DNA of 64,000 nt from Hortaea werneckii (Eukaryota; Ascomycota; Dothideomycetes; Mycosphaerellales; Teratosphaeriaceae). Made by a program: the position numbers and the translations under genes. Shown in pieces: positions 40,717 to 50,996 of this stretch. Position 1 is the first letter of the stretch. Every line of letters begins with the position of its first letter. The DNA lies in contig JBAOKB010000093.1 of the NCBI GenBank assembly GCA_037044905.1, positions 62,001-126,000 on the forward strand, read 5' to 3'. The notes beneath the pieces were generated by a model. That model saw only the letters and a program-made list of their open reading frames with translations, did not search any database and was not told the origin of the DNA.

Positions 40717-41344
40717 AGAAAAAGCAAAGGGTGGTGATCTGCCGGTTTCGACAAAGTGAAAGCTTGGAGGAAGCAGCCAATGTCAGCCCAAATCCTTATC
40801 TCTGGACCCTTACCCGGTTTGCATGTTTATTGCGCAAATCCGTGGCAATGCTTACTTCTATTCCGCGTTTTATTGTGTGATTGGGACAGTTAGACGATGT
40901 GGATTGATCACACGGCAGTAGTGGAGTGAGAAATAGGGAAGAGTTGATCTGGTTGGTTTAAGGGGAGGAAAAACAAGAAGAGGCCGCGATCAGATCTATC
41001 CTCTCCGACCTGTACCGATAGTCCTCAAGAAGGTAGCTTCAAGCCCTGTTTTCCATTGACGATTCCTCGGGTCACAAACGCCAAAGTCTATTCGAAGCCT
41101 ACCAAAGCAGGACGACCTCGGGACGTGATCTGCGGCAAAGGTTAAGCTGACTTTACAGCGACCGTAGGCGATATCGACCTTTCACAAGAATCGGATCGCA
41201 GAGAGTGCGCGGAACGGTTAACCCAGGACTCTTGATACATCAATCCGCCATTCTATCAAGCAGCAACAACCAGCAAATAGACGAAAGAATAGGCAAGGAA
41301 AGCAAGAAAGAAGGCTCATCAGCTCCCGACTACGAGGTAGAAAA

Positions 41345-41727
41345 ATGTCCACCAACGACGAAGCAACCGTAATCCAACCAGACGATCACAAAAGATCCTA
41401 CGGCCGCGGCGGAGCAGGAAACATGAGACTCCCCTCCGTCGTCGCCGCCGCCCAAGACGAGCCCGAGTTGGCGAAAGAGGCAGGTACGTATGCACCCTCG
41501 GGATCTCCATTACAATCTCACAAGATTGCAAAACTAACAACGACGCCAAAGTCAACGGACGAAGGCGAACAAGCAGTATCCGCTCGACGAAGTCAAACTC
41601 GAGTAGCTCTTCCGCTCGACGGAAAGGCTCGATCGTGGAGAAATTGTTACAGCGAGGGTCGAAGGATGAGGAGGGTGGGGAAAAGGAGAAAGGCGATAGT
41701 GGGAAGGGTAAGCAAGTATCGGGCTGA
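41345..41727 (+). CDS. DUF3602-like small protein (YGRGGAGN motif)
   Basis: This is a small fungal protein with the SYGRGGAGNM motif typical of DUF3602 members, whose function is not known. Two exons, 41345-41483 and 41552-41727, with a 68-nt intron (GTACGT donor, AACTAAC branch, CAAAG acceptor), give 104 aa. Without splicing the frame reads on into unrelated sequence. After splicing it continues NGRRRTSSIRSTKSNSSSS and then the second conserved patch RRKGSIVEKLLQRG, which supports the intron. The product is Ser/Arg/Lys-rich and probably disordered. The start ATG has a good context (aaaaATGTCC). Confidence 0.85.
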
Positions 41728-42160
41728 ATCGGTGATTGTGACAGAGTGGTAGGGCTTTTAGAACAGACTGTAGATTCGTCTGGTAGTTGGGAAAGGGCAC
41801 TTGATAACAGGGTTTTCTTTTCATTTAATCGCTATGCATGGTGGGGAATGTCGTTGCCGGCGGAGAGTGGCGGATGGGGTAAGATACCGAAATTGGATAC
41901 AGCCATGTTGCCGGTGACTTGAAGTAATCGTGGTCCACACGAACGAGCGATGATGGGAGGGAGGAAGATATGAGAAGAAAACCGTAAATTGCGTGAACTG
42001 CGTCTAAACCTCATAACGATGCATCTCTACCACCAACCCTCCTTGCATGCCCACCGTACGCCCGTGAATGCTTTTATGTATTCAACGCACCCCCATCTGA
42101 AACAGCATTTTCCGCGGAAAGGACACCACCAACTAGATTCCCGCCTTTTCCGGAGACAAT
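41728..42160. other. Intergenic between convergent genes
   Basis: This is the shared 3' region of the DUF3602 gene and lysyl-tRNA synthetase. Nothing else is seen. Confidence 0.6.
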
Positions 42161-44050
42161 CTAGTGATGACCAACCTCCTGCACAGGCGCAGGCTCAACA
42201 CCCACCTCCTCAGCAGCGGTGACCTTACGTGGCGCCTGAACCTCGTCCTTCATGAAAGGGAAAGTGAGCACCTCCTTGATACTGTAGTTGTTGGTGAGGA
42301 ACATGACCATGCGGTCAATACCCATACCCCAGCCGCCGGTGGGCGGGAGACCGTACTCAAGGGCAGTGAGGAAACCCTCGTCGAGGACTTGGGCCTCGTC
42401 GTCGCCCTGGGCCTTCTGACGAGCCTGCTCCTCGAAACGCAGACGCTGGTCGAAGGGGTCGTTCAACTCGGTGTAAGCGTTGACGATTTCCTTCTTGCAG
42501 ACGAAGGCCTCGAAACGCTCGCACAGACCCGGGTTGGAGCGGTGGTACTTGGCGAGAGGGGACATCATCTGCGGGTGACCGGTGATGAAGGTGGGGTTGA
42601 TGCACTTCTCCTCGATGAACTCGCCAACGAGCTTGTCGAGCATGCGGGCGTTGGTCATGGGTGGCGTGCACTCGACGCCAGTCTTCTCGAGCATGCGCTT
42701 GAGGAAGTCGTTGGTCTCTTGCGTGTGCATCTCATCACCAGGCGGGAACTTCTCGCCGCAAGCCTCCTCGAGAGCTGGGATCATCTCAACACGCTTCCAG
42801 GGCTTGGCCCAGTTGACGTTGTAGGTCTCGCCAGTCTGAGTGGTGAAGGTAGTCTCGAGCGAGCCGCAGACCTCCTTGACCAGACCCTCGACGAGATCTT
42901 CGGTGCGGTTCATGACGTCGTACACATCGGCGAAAGCCTCGTAGTACTCACACGTGCTGAACTCTGGGTTGTGCGTAAGGTCGATACCCTCGTTACGGAA
43001 CTGTCGTCCGAGCTCGTAGACCTTGTGAATACCACCAACAACCAGCTGCTTCAATGGAAGCTCAGTGGCGATACGGAGAGCGAGAGTCATCTTCAGCTCG
43101 TTGTGCTCGGTCCAGAATGGTCTGGCGGTGGCACCGCCTGCGGACTTCAGCAACATGGGTGTCTCAAGCTCGTAGAAGCCGTTGTTGTCGAAGTAGTTGC
43201 GGATGTATCGTGTGATCTTGGCGCGCGCCTTGAAAGTCTCAACCGTGGACTTGTTCATGATGAGGTCCAAATGCCTGTTGCGGTATCGCTCCTCCTGGTC
43301 CTTGAAGCCGTAGTGCTCAGATGGGATCTGGTGCAAGCAGGGCGCCAGGAGCTTGACCTCCTGAGCGAAGATAGAAAGCTCACCTGGGTTGTCTTCCCTC
43401 TTCGGGCTGGTCTTGCCTGGGAAGCCAACAACACCGATGATGTCGCCTCTGCGGAGGTGGTCATGCTGGTCGCCGAATGATACGGAGCTGGTGTTCTCCA
43501 GATTGGTCGCCATAATCTGGGTCTCAGCACCGTCCACGGCAACCTCATAAAAGCGCAAGTTCTCGCCCGCAGTTCGGATGTTGTAGATACGGCAGCCAAT
43601 AGAGATCTGCTTGTCGCGCACCAAGTCGCCCTTCTTGAGGTGACCATACTCCTTCTCCAGGTTGCGAAGGTCATAGTTGACGTGGAACTTGTGCGGGTAG
43701 GGGTTGGGGTTCTGCGTCTCTTTCATGCGCTTAATGGCACGCGAACGGATCTCGAAGTACTGGTTCGGGTTGAGCTGGCTTTCATCCTCCTGCTCGCCGC
43801 CGGCCTTACGCTTCGGCGGAGGCGGTGGCTTGCGGGTGGCCTCCTTCTCGGCCTTGATCTTCTCCTTCTCACGCTGCTTCTGCCTCTTCTTCAATTCGGT
43901 CTTGGAGATGTACTCGCCCGTGACCTCGTCCAGCAGCTTGCCGGCCTCGGGGGCATTGGCGCTGTTGTCGCCTGTTGTCAAGCTCTGAACACCGTCGGCA
44001 ACAGCTTGAACGCCGTCCTTGACCGCGTCTGCGGCTTGTTGAGCGGCCAT
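42161..44050 (-). CDS. KRS1: Cytosolic lysyl-tRNA synthetase
   Basis: This class II aminoacyl-tRNA synthetase attaches lysine to its tRNA. The 629-aa protein has an N-terminal Lys-rich RNA-binding extension (KKRQKQREKEKIKAEKEA), an OB-fold anticodon domain at about 110-230 and a catalytic core. Motif 2 reads FRNEGIDLTHNPEFSTCEYY and motif 3 GWGMGIDRMVMFLTNN. LysRS marks such as VGGIHKVYELGRQFRNEG and FITGHPQMMSPLAKYH are present. No mitochondrial presequence is seen, so it is probably the cytosolic form. There is no intron, the gene is intact and its codon use is biased, as expected for a highly expressed gene. Confidence 0.97.
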   Translation of the reverse strand: MAAQQAADAVKDGVQAVADGVQSLTTGDNSANAPEAGKLLDEVTGEYISKTELKKRQKQREKEKIKAEKEATRKPPPPPKRKAGGEQEDESQLNPNQYFEIRSRAIKRMKETQNPNPYPHKFHVNYDLRNLEKEYGHLKKGDLVRDKQISIGCRIYNIRTAGENLRFYEVAVDGAETQIMATNLENTSSVSFGDQHDHLRRGDIIGVVGFPGKTSPKREDNPGELSIFAQEVKLLAPCLHQIPSEHYGFKDQEERYRNRHLDLIMNKSTVETFKARAKITRYIRNYFDNNGFYELETPMLLKSAGGATARPFWTEHNELKMTLALRIATELPLKQLVVGGIHKVYELGRQFRNEGIDLTHNPEFSTCEYYEAFADVYDVMNRTEDLVEGLVKEVCGSLETTFTTQTGETYNVNWAKPWKRVEMIPALEEACGEKFPPGDEMHTQETNDFLKRMLEKTGVECTPPMTNARMLDKLVGEFIEEKCINPTFITGHPQMMSPLAKYHRSNPGLCERFEAFVCKKEIVNAYTELNDPFDQRLRFEEQARQKAQGDDEAQVLDEGFLTALEYGLPPTGGWGMGIDRMVMFLTNNYSIKEVLTFPFMKDEVQAPRKVTAAEEVGVEPAPVQEVGHH

Positions 44051-44381
44051 GATGTGGTAGTGTGGTTGAGCAGGTGGAAGAAGAGAAGAGCACCTGCAAT
44101 ATCAATATAAGGTATGAGTCGGGCCGCGTCCAGTCATAGGAAATTTGTTCCGCGAAACTCATCGTGGGGTTCAATGGAGGGGCAAGCTGATATGATGCCT
44201 TAGGCATCTTCACATGAAGCTCACATTCAACGAGTCATGGACGATGACTACATGCACTCCAACAACTCTTGTGCGTTGTCACTGGGGCGGCGTAGACCAT
44301 ACCGTAACGAGGTAAGATAGCTTGTTCATCGGAGTGGATCAAAAATCAAAGTAGCACATCCAAAAACACTCAAAGCCAACG
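44051..44381. other. Intergenic
   Basis: This holds the promoter side of lysyl-tRNA synthetase and the 3' end of the next minus-strand gene. Nothing else is seen. Confidence 0.6.
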
Positions 44382-45869
44382 CTACCCCCTAAAACTATCC
44401 ACGCACAACCACAGCCCCTGACTCTTAGGCGACATTCTATCCGCTATCATGTAAAGAGTCTTCACATCGGCGCCAGCATGGAACTCACAACGCTCTCTCC
44501 TACGAGGGCATTGTGGTCGAGCCGGGATCGGCCATTCCATCCCATCAGCCGCTTCCAGCTTCTCCCTAACCAAGACCTTCTTACCCTTTTTGCGGAAGTA
44601 ATCCCCCAGCTTCGTTAGAACGCCCAGCTTGTGCGCCAGCTCAACGGACGTAGATTCGTTGAAAGCGAAATGGAAAGCTTGACTAGGAGCCGTAAGCTCC
44701 TCGGGTGGCTCTACCCAGTTGTACTGCCTTGCCTCCTCCTCGTCCATCTGGCCGTAGTGATCGCGGTGCGTGCACATGACCACCTCCGTCGCCGTGAGAT
44801 TATAGGGCCGCTCGCCCGTATGAACGTATCTGGTCAGATTAGGAATCTTGCCTACGAGGTTCGCCACGTGGATTTCTGCGCTGATCTTCATCTGTGCGTC
44901 CTTCGAAACGTCGTATCCTCGCCATGCCGAGCGCAGGGCTTCGAGGTTGAGATGCGCTTTTTCCCATCGGTCTCCATCTAGCTCTTGTTCTGGAAGGGTA
45001 AGGAGGGGTGGGATCTTCAGCATGATGGTGGAGTATCTCGCGAGGCAGTCGAGTGCGCGGATGGACTTCGCAAGAGTCTTAATCTTGCCATCGGCATAGT
45101 TGTCGTACGAGACCTGAGTACCGTCTTCGTGTATCGACAAGCAGATGTTCTCAGTCAAGTCAATTTCCAGAAGTCCTATCTGTTCCAGAATGGGCACTCC
45201 CGTATGATAGCCAATCTGGCTCGAGCTCAGGAATGACCTGATGTCTCGCCATCGCATAAGATCATGAAGCTTATGCGGTCCGTCCGCGACACAATGCTTT
45301 ACGACAATTCTGTAGATGTCAGCAGGGAGCTCGTTGATGGGCATGAAACGCTGGAATCCCTGGGCGACAAGACGCTCGTGCAACCATTGGAAGTGCGAGC
45401 GGGCTTTTGCGATCGTACTCGAGGTATCGCTCACCACCTCAAGTGTACCCGACTCCGCCACAGTGGTCGAAGTGGCCACAGAGACCTGGGAGCATCCTTG
45501 TCGCATAGGACACAGCTCTGACGGGCAGAATGAGTCTGTCAGTGGGATCGCCGGGTGGAGTCCGAAGCTGAAATGGTGACACAGGCGCTCGATCAGGGAT
45601 AGTAGCTCAGGCTCAGTAGCGCCAGCACGGGCATATCGGGATTGGTGAATCCAGTACTCTGCCAGTGCGCAGAATTTCCAACCAGAAGTCATTCGACTCG
45701 GTTGAACGCCGAGAGAGTTGGCCCAGTCGCAGGCCTCTTCAAAGCAGCGAATACACCGGTGCAAGTGCTGCATGAGTATTGAAGGGTAAATATCATTGCC
45801 CATATAATATCTGAAGAGGATGTACATGGCTTGCATCAGGGTGCAGTGCTTGGCTGCTTGAGTTTCCAT
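44382..45869 (-). CDS. Hypothetical protein, possible F-box-like segment
   Basis: I do not recognise this 495-aa protein. The frame is long and uninterrupted, and its composition is that of a folded, mostly helical protein. At about residues 175-210 it reads FMPINELPADIYRIVVKHC, which resembles an F-box-like entry helix of fungal lineage-specific proteins, but the match is weak. The middle has a His/Tyr-rich region, and the end includes a Cys/Arg cluster (PQCPRRRERCEFH). No signal peptide or membrane helix is evident. An upstream ATG at 45993 in another frame opens a short unrelated reading frame, so 45869 is kept as start. It may be specific to this lineage. Confidence 0.6.
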   Translation of the reverse strand: METQAAKHCTLMQAMYILFRYYMGNDIYPSILMQHLHRCIRCFEEACDWANSLGVQPSRMTSGWKFCALAEYWIHQSRYARAGATEPELLSLIERLCHHFSFGLHPAIPLTDSFCPSELCPMRQGCSQVSVATSTTVAESGTLEVVSDTSSTIAKARSHFQWLHERLVAQGFQRFMPINELPADIYRIVVKHCVADGPHKLHDLMRWRDIRSFLSSSQIGYHTGVPILEQIGLLEIDLTENICLSIHEDGTQVSYDNYADGKIKTLAKSIRALDCLARYSTIMLKIPPLLTLPEQELDGDRWEKAHLNLEALRSAWRGYDVSKDAQMKISAEIHVANLVGKIPNLTRYVHTGERPYNLTATEVVMCTHRDHYGQMDEEEARQYNWVEPPEELTAPSQAFHFAFNESTSVELAHKLGVLTKLGDYFRKKGKKVLVREKLEAADGMEWPIPARPQCPRRRERCEFHAGADVKTLYMIADRMSPKSQGLWLCVDSFRG

Positions 45870-47737
45870 GATCCGGTTTTGGTGCGAAAGAAGTGGAAGG
45901 ATGACTTGGGGTATTCATCTGACAATTTTGATTCGGAAAGGCCTGATTGCGATTTTCTGTTAAAGGAGTGGTCATGTCAAAATAGGAAGTCATGACGATG
46001 CAGACGCCTGATCTTTATACCTTTGGGCCAGGTCTTGCACCAAGTACTTGGGCGGGTGGTTTTGATCTGTCATTTTCAGCTGGAAGTCGCGCAAGATACG
46101 TTTGAAGGTTATATATATGAGAAGAAATGTGAGTGTGAGCTGACACACACAATGTATACTCAACCACTGCAGACGCACAAAAATCCAACCAAGGGTGGCA
46201 ACCTCAACGTGGCATGTCTGCTTTGCCTATCCAAAAGAATTTTATGAACTTTCCTGGGATTCCGAGAACGAAGATTAGTCATTTGCCGCGACACTTTTGG
46301 GTCATGTGCCCAGTCGTCTTCACGGGCATGTTTTGAGAGCGCCAACGTGTCATCTCGGCGGTGGAAAGCCGATAATGTGCGGTGTCGGATCAATGTTCCG
46401 GACCTTTGCTAGTTGACGATTCAAGCCCGAAGCCAGGGATATGGTACGACCGGCAGTGACACTTGATCCTGTGTGCAAGCGTGAGCTCATGATAAGCCTC
46501 AGAAGGTACCACATTCCTGTGAGTGCGGGTGTGTAGCGTTCCGTGAGCCAGAATTTTCCATGATAGACGTGAAAAGGAACCAGCGAGGTCGCTCATGAAA
46601 CCTTCGTTGGTCCTTAAAGGGGCAAAGAGATCTAAGCCGGGCTTAAAGAGGCAACATCGCGCGAGCGTAACTGGAACTTCCAGCCAGGTGAGGAAAAGCT
46701 TCCCTTTCATGGAAGAAGTTTCGCACGTGGGTGTACTCACGCGGGGTTGCAGAAAGTGTTTCAAGTCGAGCCTCACTAGAGCTCCACACGAATACCGAGT
46801 GCACGGCTCGCCTCTGCTTGGAACTCAACATCGCAACTGCATATCAGGACTTGGCCTCCCAGATATTTTGCGTCCAGTGGCGTCGACTACATCCTAGGTT
46901 CTCCAAGTAGCGGCGTGACATGTCGATGCTGGTGTCCTGCAGATCTGGATTGTATACCTTGCGCGCAATAAATTGTCGCCTATTTCCCTGTGCGGGCTCG
47001 GTGGGCTTTCCGCGTTGTGCTAGACCACCGACATGGCAAACGATGGGATGTAGAGAGCATCCTTTCAGTCTGCCTGTGTCGCAGATCATGGAATGAGTGG
47101 AAAGACAGCAGTGAGCATGTGTGTGTACGCCGGTTGCGTCAGGCATCTACCACACAGTGCGCTCTGGGTCGTCGTGGAAGCCTCTTGGTCCGGATCGTAT
47201 TGTCGTCTGGGGGATGAGCATCGGTGGATCACCGTTCGTAGTTGATGCTCTCCTCGAGAGCTGAGTGTGCGAGTATTGAGAAGCGTAGAAGGACTCTCGA
47301 TGAGATCTCACCTTATTTCTACTAATAACTTGACAGCCGCCGGAACGGCGGATGAACCAGAATGAGAAGCTTCTCTGTCCTCCGTTGTGATTCGTGTGAA
47401 GTCGAAACATGATGTCGGTGCTTCCGCCTCGTAACGGGTGCACGATTAGTCGTGTCGACAGCGGACAGGTTCCATCAATATCGGTTCAAGTTGGTGCACT
47501 TTCCCATCAAATTGTAGGCAATGTTTCTTGACCTCAAAGCCCGCGGCCTCGCCGGCAACACCCGAAGCAGGCGGGAGCTCTGGCAGCTTGACGCGCCGAC
47601 TCTCTGCCTGGAGCTCGAACGTCAAGTGGTCAACGAAACAACCAACGACATCACCATCTGCCGTCCCACTGCGAATCGCCATCTATTTCGCGACGCCCAA
47701 TTCTCGCAAAGTCGACTATAGCTAGTTCGCGCCCATC
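45870..47737. other. Intergenic, 1.87 kb, no gene seen
   Basis: Several frames of 60-130 codons occur on both strands, overlapping each other and without domains, signal peptides or splice-consistent extensions. This may be promoter DNA for the divergent genes or decayed sequence. Confidence 0.5.
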
Positions 47738-48601
47738 ATGTCACGACGCTACGATTCGCGCACCACCATCTTCTCGCCAGAAGGACGTCTCTACCAGGTC
47801 GAATATGCGTTAGAAGCCATCTCTCACGCCGGTACCGCACTGGGCATATTAGCGAACGATGGCATCGTATTGGCGGCAGAGCGGAAAGTGACAAGCAAGC
47901 TGTTGGAGCAGGACACAAGCGCCGAGAAGCTGTACACGTTGAATGAGTGCGTACCATCATCAACGCCTCTAGCGGTTCGGCGATGAATACTGACCCCTTG
48001 CAACAGCAACATGATCTGCGCTGTAGCAGGTATGACAGCTGATGCCAACATCCTCATCAACTACGCCCGTCAAGCCGCTCAAAAGTACCTCCTCACCTAC
48101 AACGCCGACATCCCTTGCGAACAGCTTGTACGCCGCCTGTGCGATCTTAAGCAAGGGTACACTCAGCACGGTGGTCTGCGTCCGTTCGGTGTTTCTTTCA
48201 TCTACGCAGGTTGGGACCCGCAGAGACAGTTCCAGCTCTACCAGTCGAACCCATCGGGTAACTACGGCGGATGGAAGGCAACGTCAGTAGGTGCCAACAA
48301 TGCTTCGGCACAGAGCTTGTTGAAGCAGGACTACGATGAAAACTGCAATCTGAAGCAGGCATGCGAGCTGGCAGTCAGGACACTGAGCAAGACCATGGAC
48401 AGCACAAAGTTGAGCAGCGAGAAGATTGAGTTCGCGACGGTAGGAAAGACGCCGAACGGGACCATCTACCATCATCTGTGGGGCGCGGATGAGATTGAGG
48501 CACTGCTAAAGGAGCACGGACTGGCGAAAGAGAACACGGAAGAAACCACAGAGCAGGCGGTGGGAAGTGCGGGCTACGCTGAGAACAGGCCGGAGAGCTA
48601 G
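47738..48601 (+). CDS. PRE9: 20S proteasome subunit alpha-3 (Pre9/PSMA4)
   Basis: This forms part of the outer ring of the 20S proteasome core, in cytosol and nucleus. Two exons, 47738-47946 and 48007-48601, with a 60-nt intron, give 267 aa. The N-terminal alpha signature YDSRTTIFSPEGRLYQVEYA is complete, and splicing restores LYTLNDNMICAVAGMTADA. LKQGYTQHGGLRPFGVSFIY and NPSGNYGGWKA also match the alpha-3 class. The C-terminal tail is acidic, as in the yeast protein. Alpha subunits lack the catalytic N-terminal Thr, as here. Confidence 0.96.
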
Positions 48602-48935
48602 AGTGGGCAATGACTGGACGAGGAGGCAATGAATGTGTAAGATACGTTAGCATATATTTGCATGAGCGCGGGGTCGGTAAGTCAGGCCGAAACCCGTGAA
48701 TTGAGGTCAAATTGAGAGACTGAAGCAGTGGTGGCGAGTCACGCGACTGCATGCTGAGCTTCAGATCCGCGAGGTCAGCGAGGCAGAGCTTTCACGTCCT
48801 GACACATGCACGAACACATACCAGAATCCATCAACAGATCATAAACACATGTCGTAGGTAGGGCACTGCCTTTTCTTCACGCGGTTTGCTACAATCCACT
48901 GTCTCCTTCACTCATTGTCCGTTCTTACACACAAA
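48602..48935. other. Intergenic
   Basis: This lies between PRE9 and the SWIRM gene. It is the presumed terminator and promoter, with no gene. Confidence 0.55.
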
Positions 48936-50383
48936 ATGGCCCCACGCTACCGAGCACACCCTCCGCCAGCAGCACCCATGCATCCGATACATTTTCAGCA
49001 GGCTCAGCAGAGTAGTGTACCCCTACCAAACCTAAGACAAACTCCAGATCGACGACGCACTCGGCGGACTTCATCCCCTGATCCGCTGCAGACCGAGCTG
49101 TCCAGCGAGCAGCCTCTGAACAAAGCAAGCAGCCTTACTGGTCAGCATGAATCCTTTTCGAATTCGACTGCTGCACGCCACGACGGACCACCGACGGCGA
49201 CTACAAATTGGTCGCCACCGCGGACATCCCTTGACACACCTCAGCCAGGTGGTCGAGCCGATGGGACGAGCTCAGTCGCAGCAGCAGGTGGCTCAGCTTT
49301 ACCACCGACCACTTCAGACACGCCTGCTCCCCCGGCCGCTCTTTCAGAACCTGGCGGGCCCTTTCACTACACTACGTTCACCTACACCGGCAGTACTATC
49401 GACCTCAACTCTGTGACGTCGATGCAGACTTCTGGATTTCGTGTCGTAAATCACAAAGCCTACGAGAAGCCGCTTTATATCATTCCGACAGCAAAAGCGG
49501 TTCCACTCTGCCTACATACGAAGCAATGGCTTCTGGATCAGTTCCGAAATCCCGAGCTTTCGGCGCCGAATATCCTGAGAGTGGACAGCCACAACTTGCA
49601 TGAACTTCCCTGGATGAGCAGAGGACATCTAGTGGTCGTAGAAGATTCAATATATTTGGAGCGCCACCCGGAAATTCTGGGAAGCATACTCGCAGTCTCA
49701 GTCCCCAAAGATCCAAATCTACGTCTCTTCTACACCATCCTCCCCATCGCGCCCCTTCTCCGCCATCTCAGGCAGAACAACTGTCTCAAAGAAACCGCCA
49801 CGAGCATTCCGTCCCGCACCAAGCACCACCCCCGCCTCTTCCACTTCCTAACCCAAACCTTCCTCACCTCCACCACGCCACCGCACCACCCAGACTACAC
49901 CGCCGCACAGCAAATCACCGACTACTGCCCCAACATCCTCGACCCAAGCACAGCCTTCTCCCGCCTCGAAAGCAACGAGACCCTGTACTTCGCCACCGCC
50001 GGCGTCTCGGAGCCCGTGGATCTCAGTCAGGACCGGTACACGCACAACCTGCACCCCGCCGAATCGTCTCTAGCCGCGGACTTAAAACTCGCATGTTCCG
50101 CGTACCTGCTGCTGAAACGAAAGTTTTTCCAGGGGTTCTGGAAGGAGTGTGTAGCGCATAAAGGGCGGATTAGCGGGACAGCGGGAGGGGGTTCGCGGGT
50201 GCGTTCGGAGCATGCGCATGAGGTTTGGTTGGTGGAGGAGACGAAGTGGAAGGTGAGTCGGGCGAGGCGGTTGGTGGTGGGGTGGCGGGTTCTGGGGTTT
50301 TGGATGAGAGGAGGTTTTTGCCTTGGTTGAGGGAAGGGGGGATGTTGGAGGGGGTTGGGAGGAGGGGGGATGAGGATGGGTGA
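48936..50383 (+). CDS. SWIRM-domain protein (Fun19/Laf-like), apparent frameshift near end
   Basis: The ATG at 48936 (MAPRYRAHP, context acaaaATGGCC) is preferred over the one at 48915. The first 140 residues are Pro/Ser/Thr-rich and probably disordered, and a middle region has TKQWLLDQFRNPELSAPNI. The C-terminal region looks like a SWIRM domain, found in chromatin complexes: DLSQDRYTHNLHPAESSLA and LKLACSAYLLLKRKFFQGF, then ARRLVVGWRVLG. The annotated frame ends at 50330 in a basic, unlikely tail. One missing base in the G4/T4 run at 50294-50301 would give LGFLDERRFLPWLREGG and stop at 50381-50383. That better fits the end of a SWIRM fold. A GTGAGT donor at about 50252 offers a weaker intron alternative. 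Confidence 0.65.
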
Positions 50384-50996
50384 GGGGGTTGGGGTGGATA
50401 GGTGTCGTTGGGACGAGAGAGAGGGAGAGGTGAACGTAGGGGGTTCAGAGCTTTGGGCGAATAAGAGTTACTGGTCGTTTTGTATAAGTATGGCGATCTT
50501 TGAGATTCTATTTCCTTTATTTCTTATCCATTCCCGCTCCGTCTATCGTAAACATGCTCAACACACCTCAGTTTCAAAATTGCGTTGCCACAGCTAACCC
50601 ATAAATTCCTACTTCCACGGGGGTCCAAACTTTTTGGCCCGGGGTAGGTCGTACAAAGAATGATTCCTCGGCTGCGTACACGCCGACGACATTTCATTGA
50701 GCATCACAAATACTCGAATTGGAGGGTCGGCGGCCTTACATAGTTCATGGCGTTCTCAGTTGTAGGCTGCAATCTATCCTACCAACTTCAATCTGCAAGG
50801 GGGACAATATAAAAAAAAAGAAGATAGAAGGAACAAGGCTCTAAAGACACATTCTGTAATCTCAGAGATATTTCTGGAACAACTATAAATGGACAAATGT
50901 ACACATTCTTTTGTACGCTGGAAGCTACACTTGCGTCCTTGCCTACTTCTGTTCTCGAAAAGGAGAGCTGCATGGTTCGCATCTTGACACTCAACT
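50384..50996. other. Intergenic between convergent genes
   Basis: This is the 3' region of the SWIRM gene and of the unknown coiled-coil gene. No gene is seen. Confidence 0.6.

Larger units (their letters stand above)
40082..41344. other. Intergenic, 1.26 kb, with homopolymer runs
   Basis: Downstream of the glucosidase gene and upstream of the DUF3602 gene. It holds a 21-base poly-T run (40340-40360) and a 50-base poly-G run (40666-40715). No gene is supported. Confidence 0.6.

Noticed and set aside
42164..43480. 438-codon plus-strand frame
   Set aside because: Antisense shadow of the intact lysyl-tRNA synthetase gene.
46000..47730. Gene candidates in the 1.87-kb gap
   Set aside because: Only short, mutually overlapping frames with no domain or splice support.
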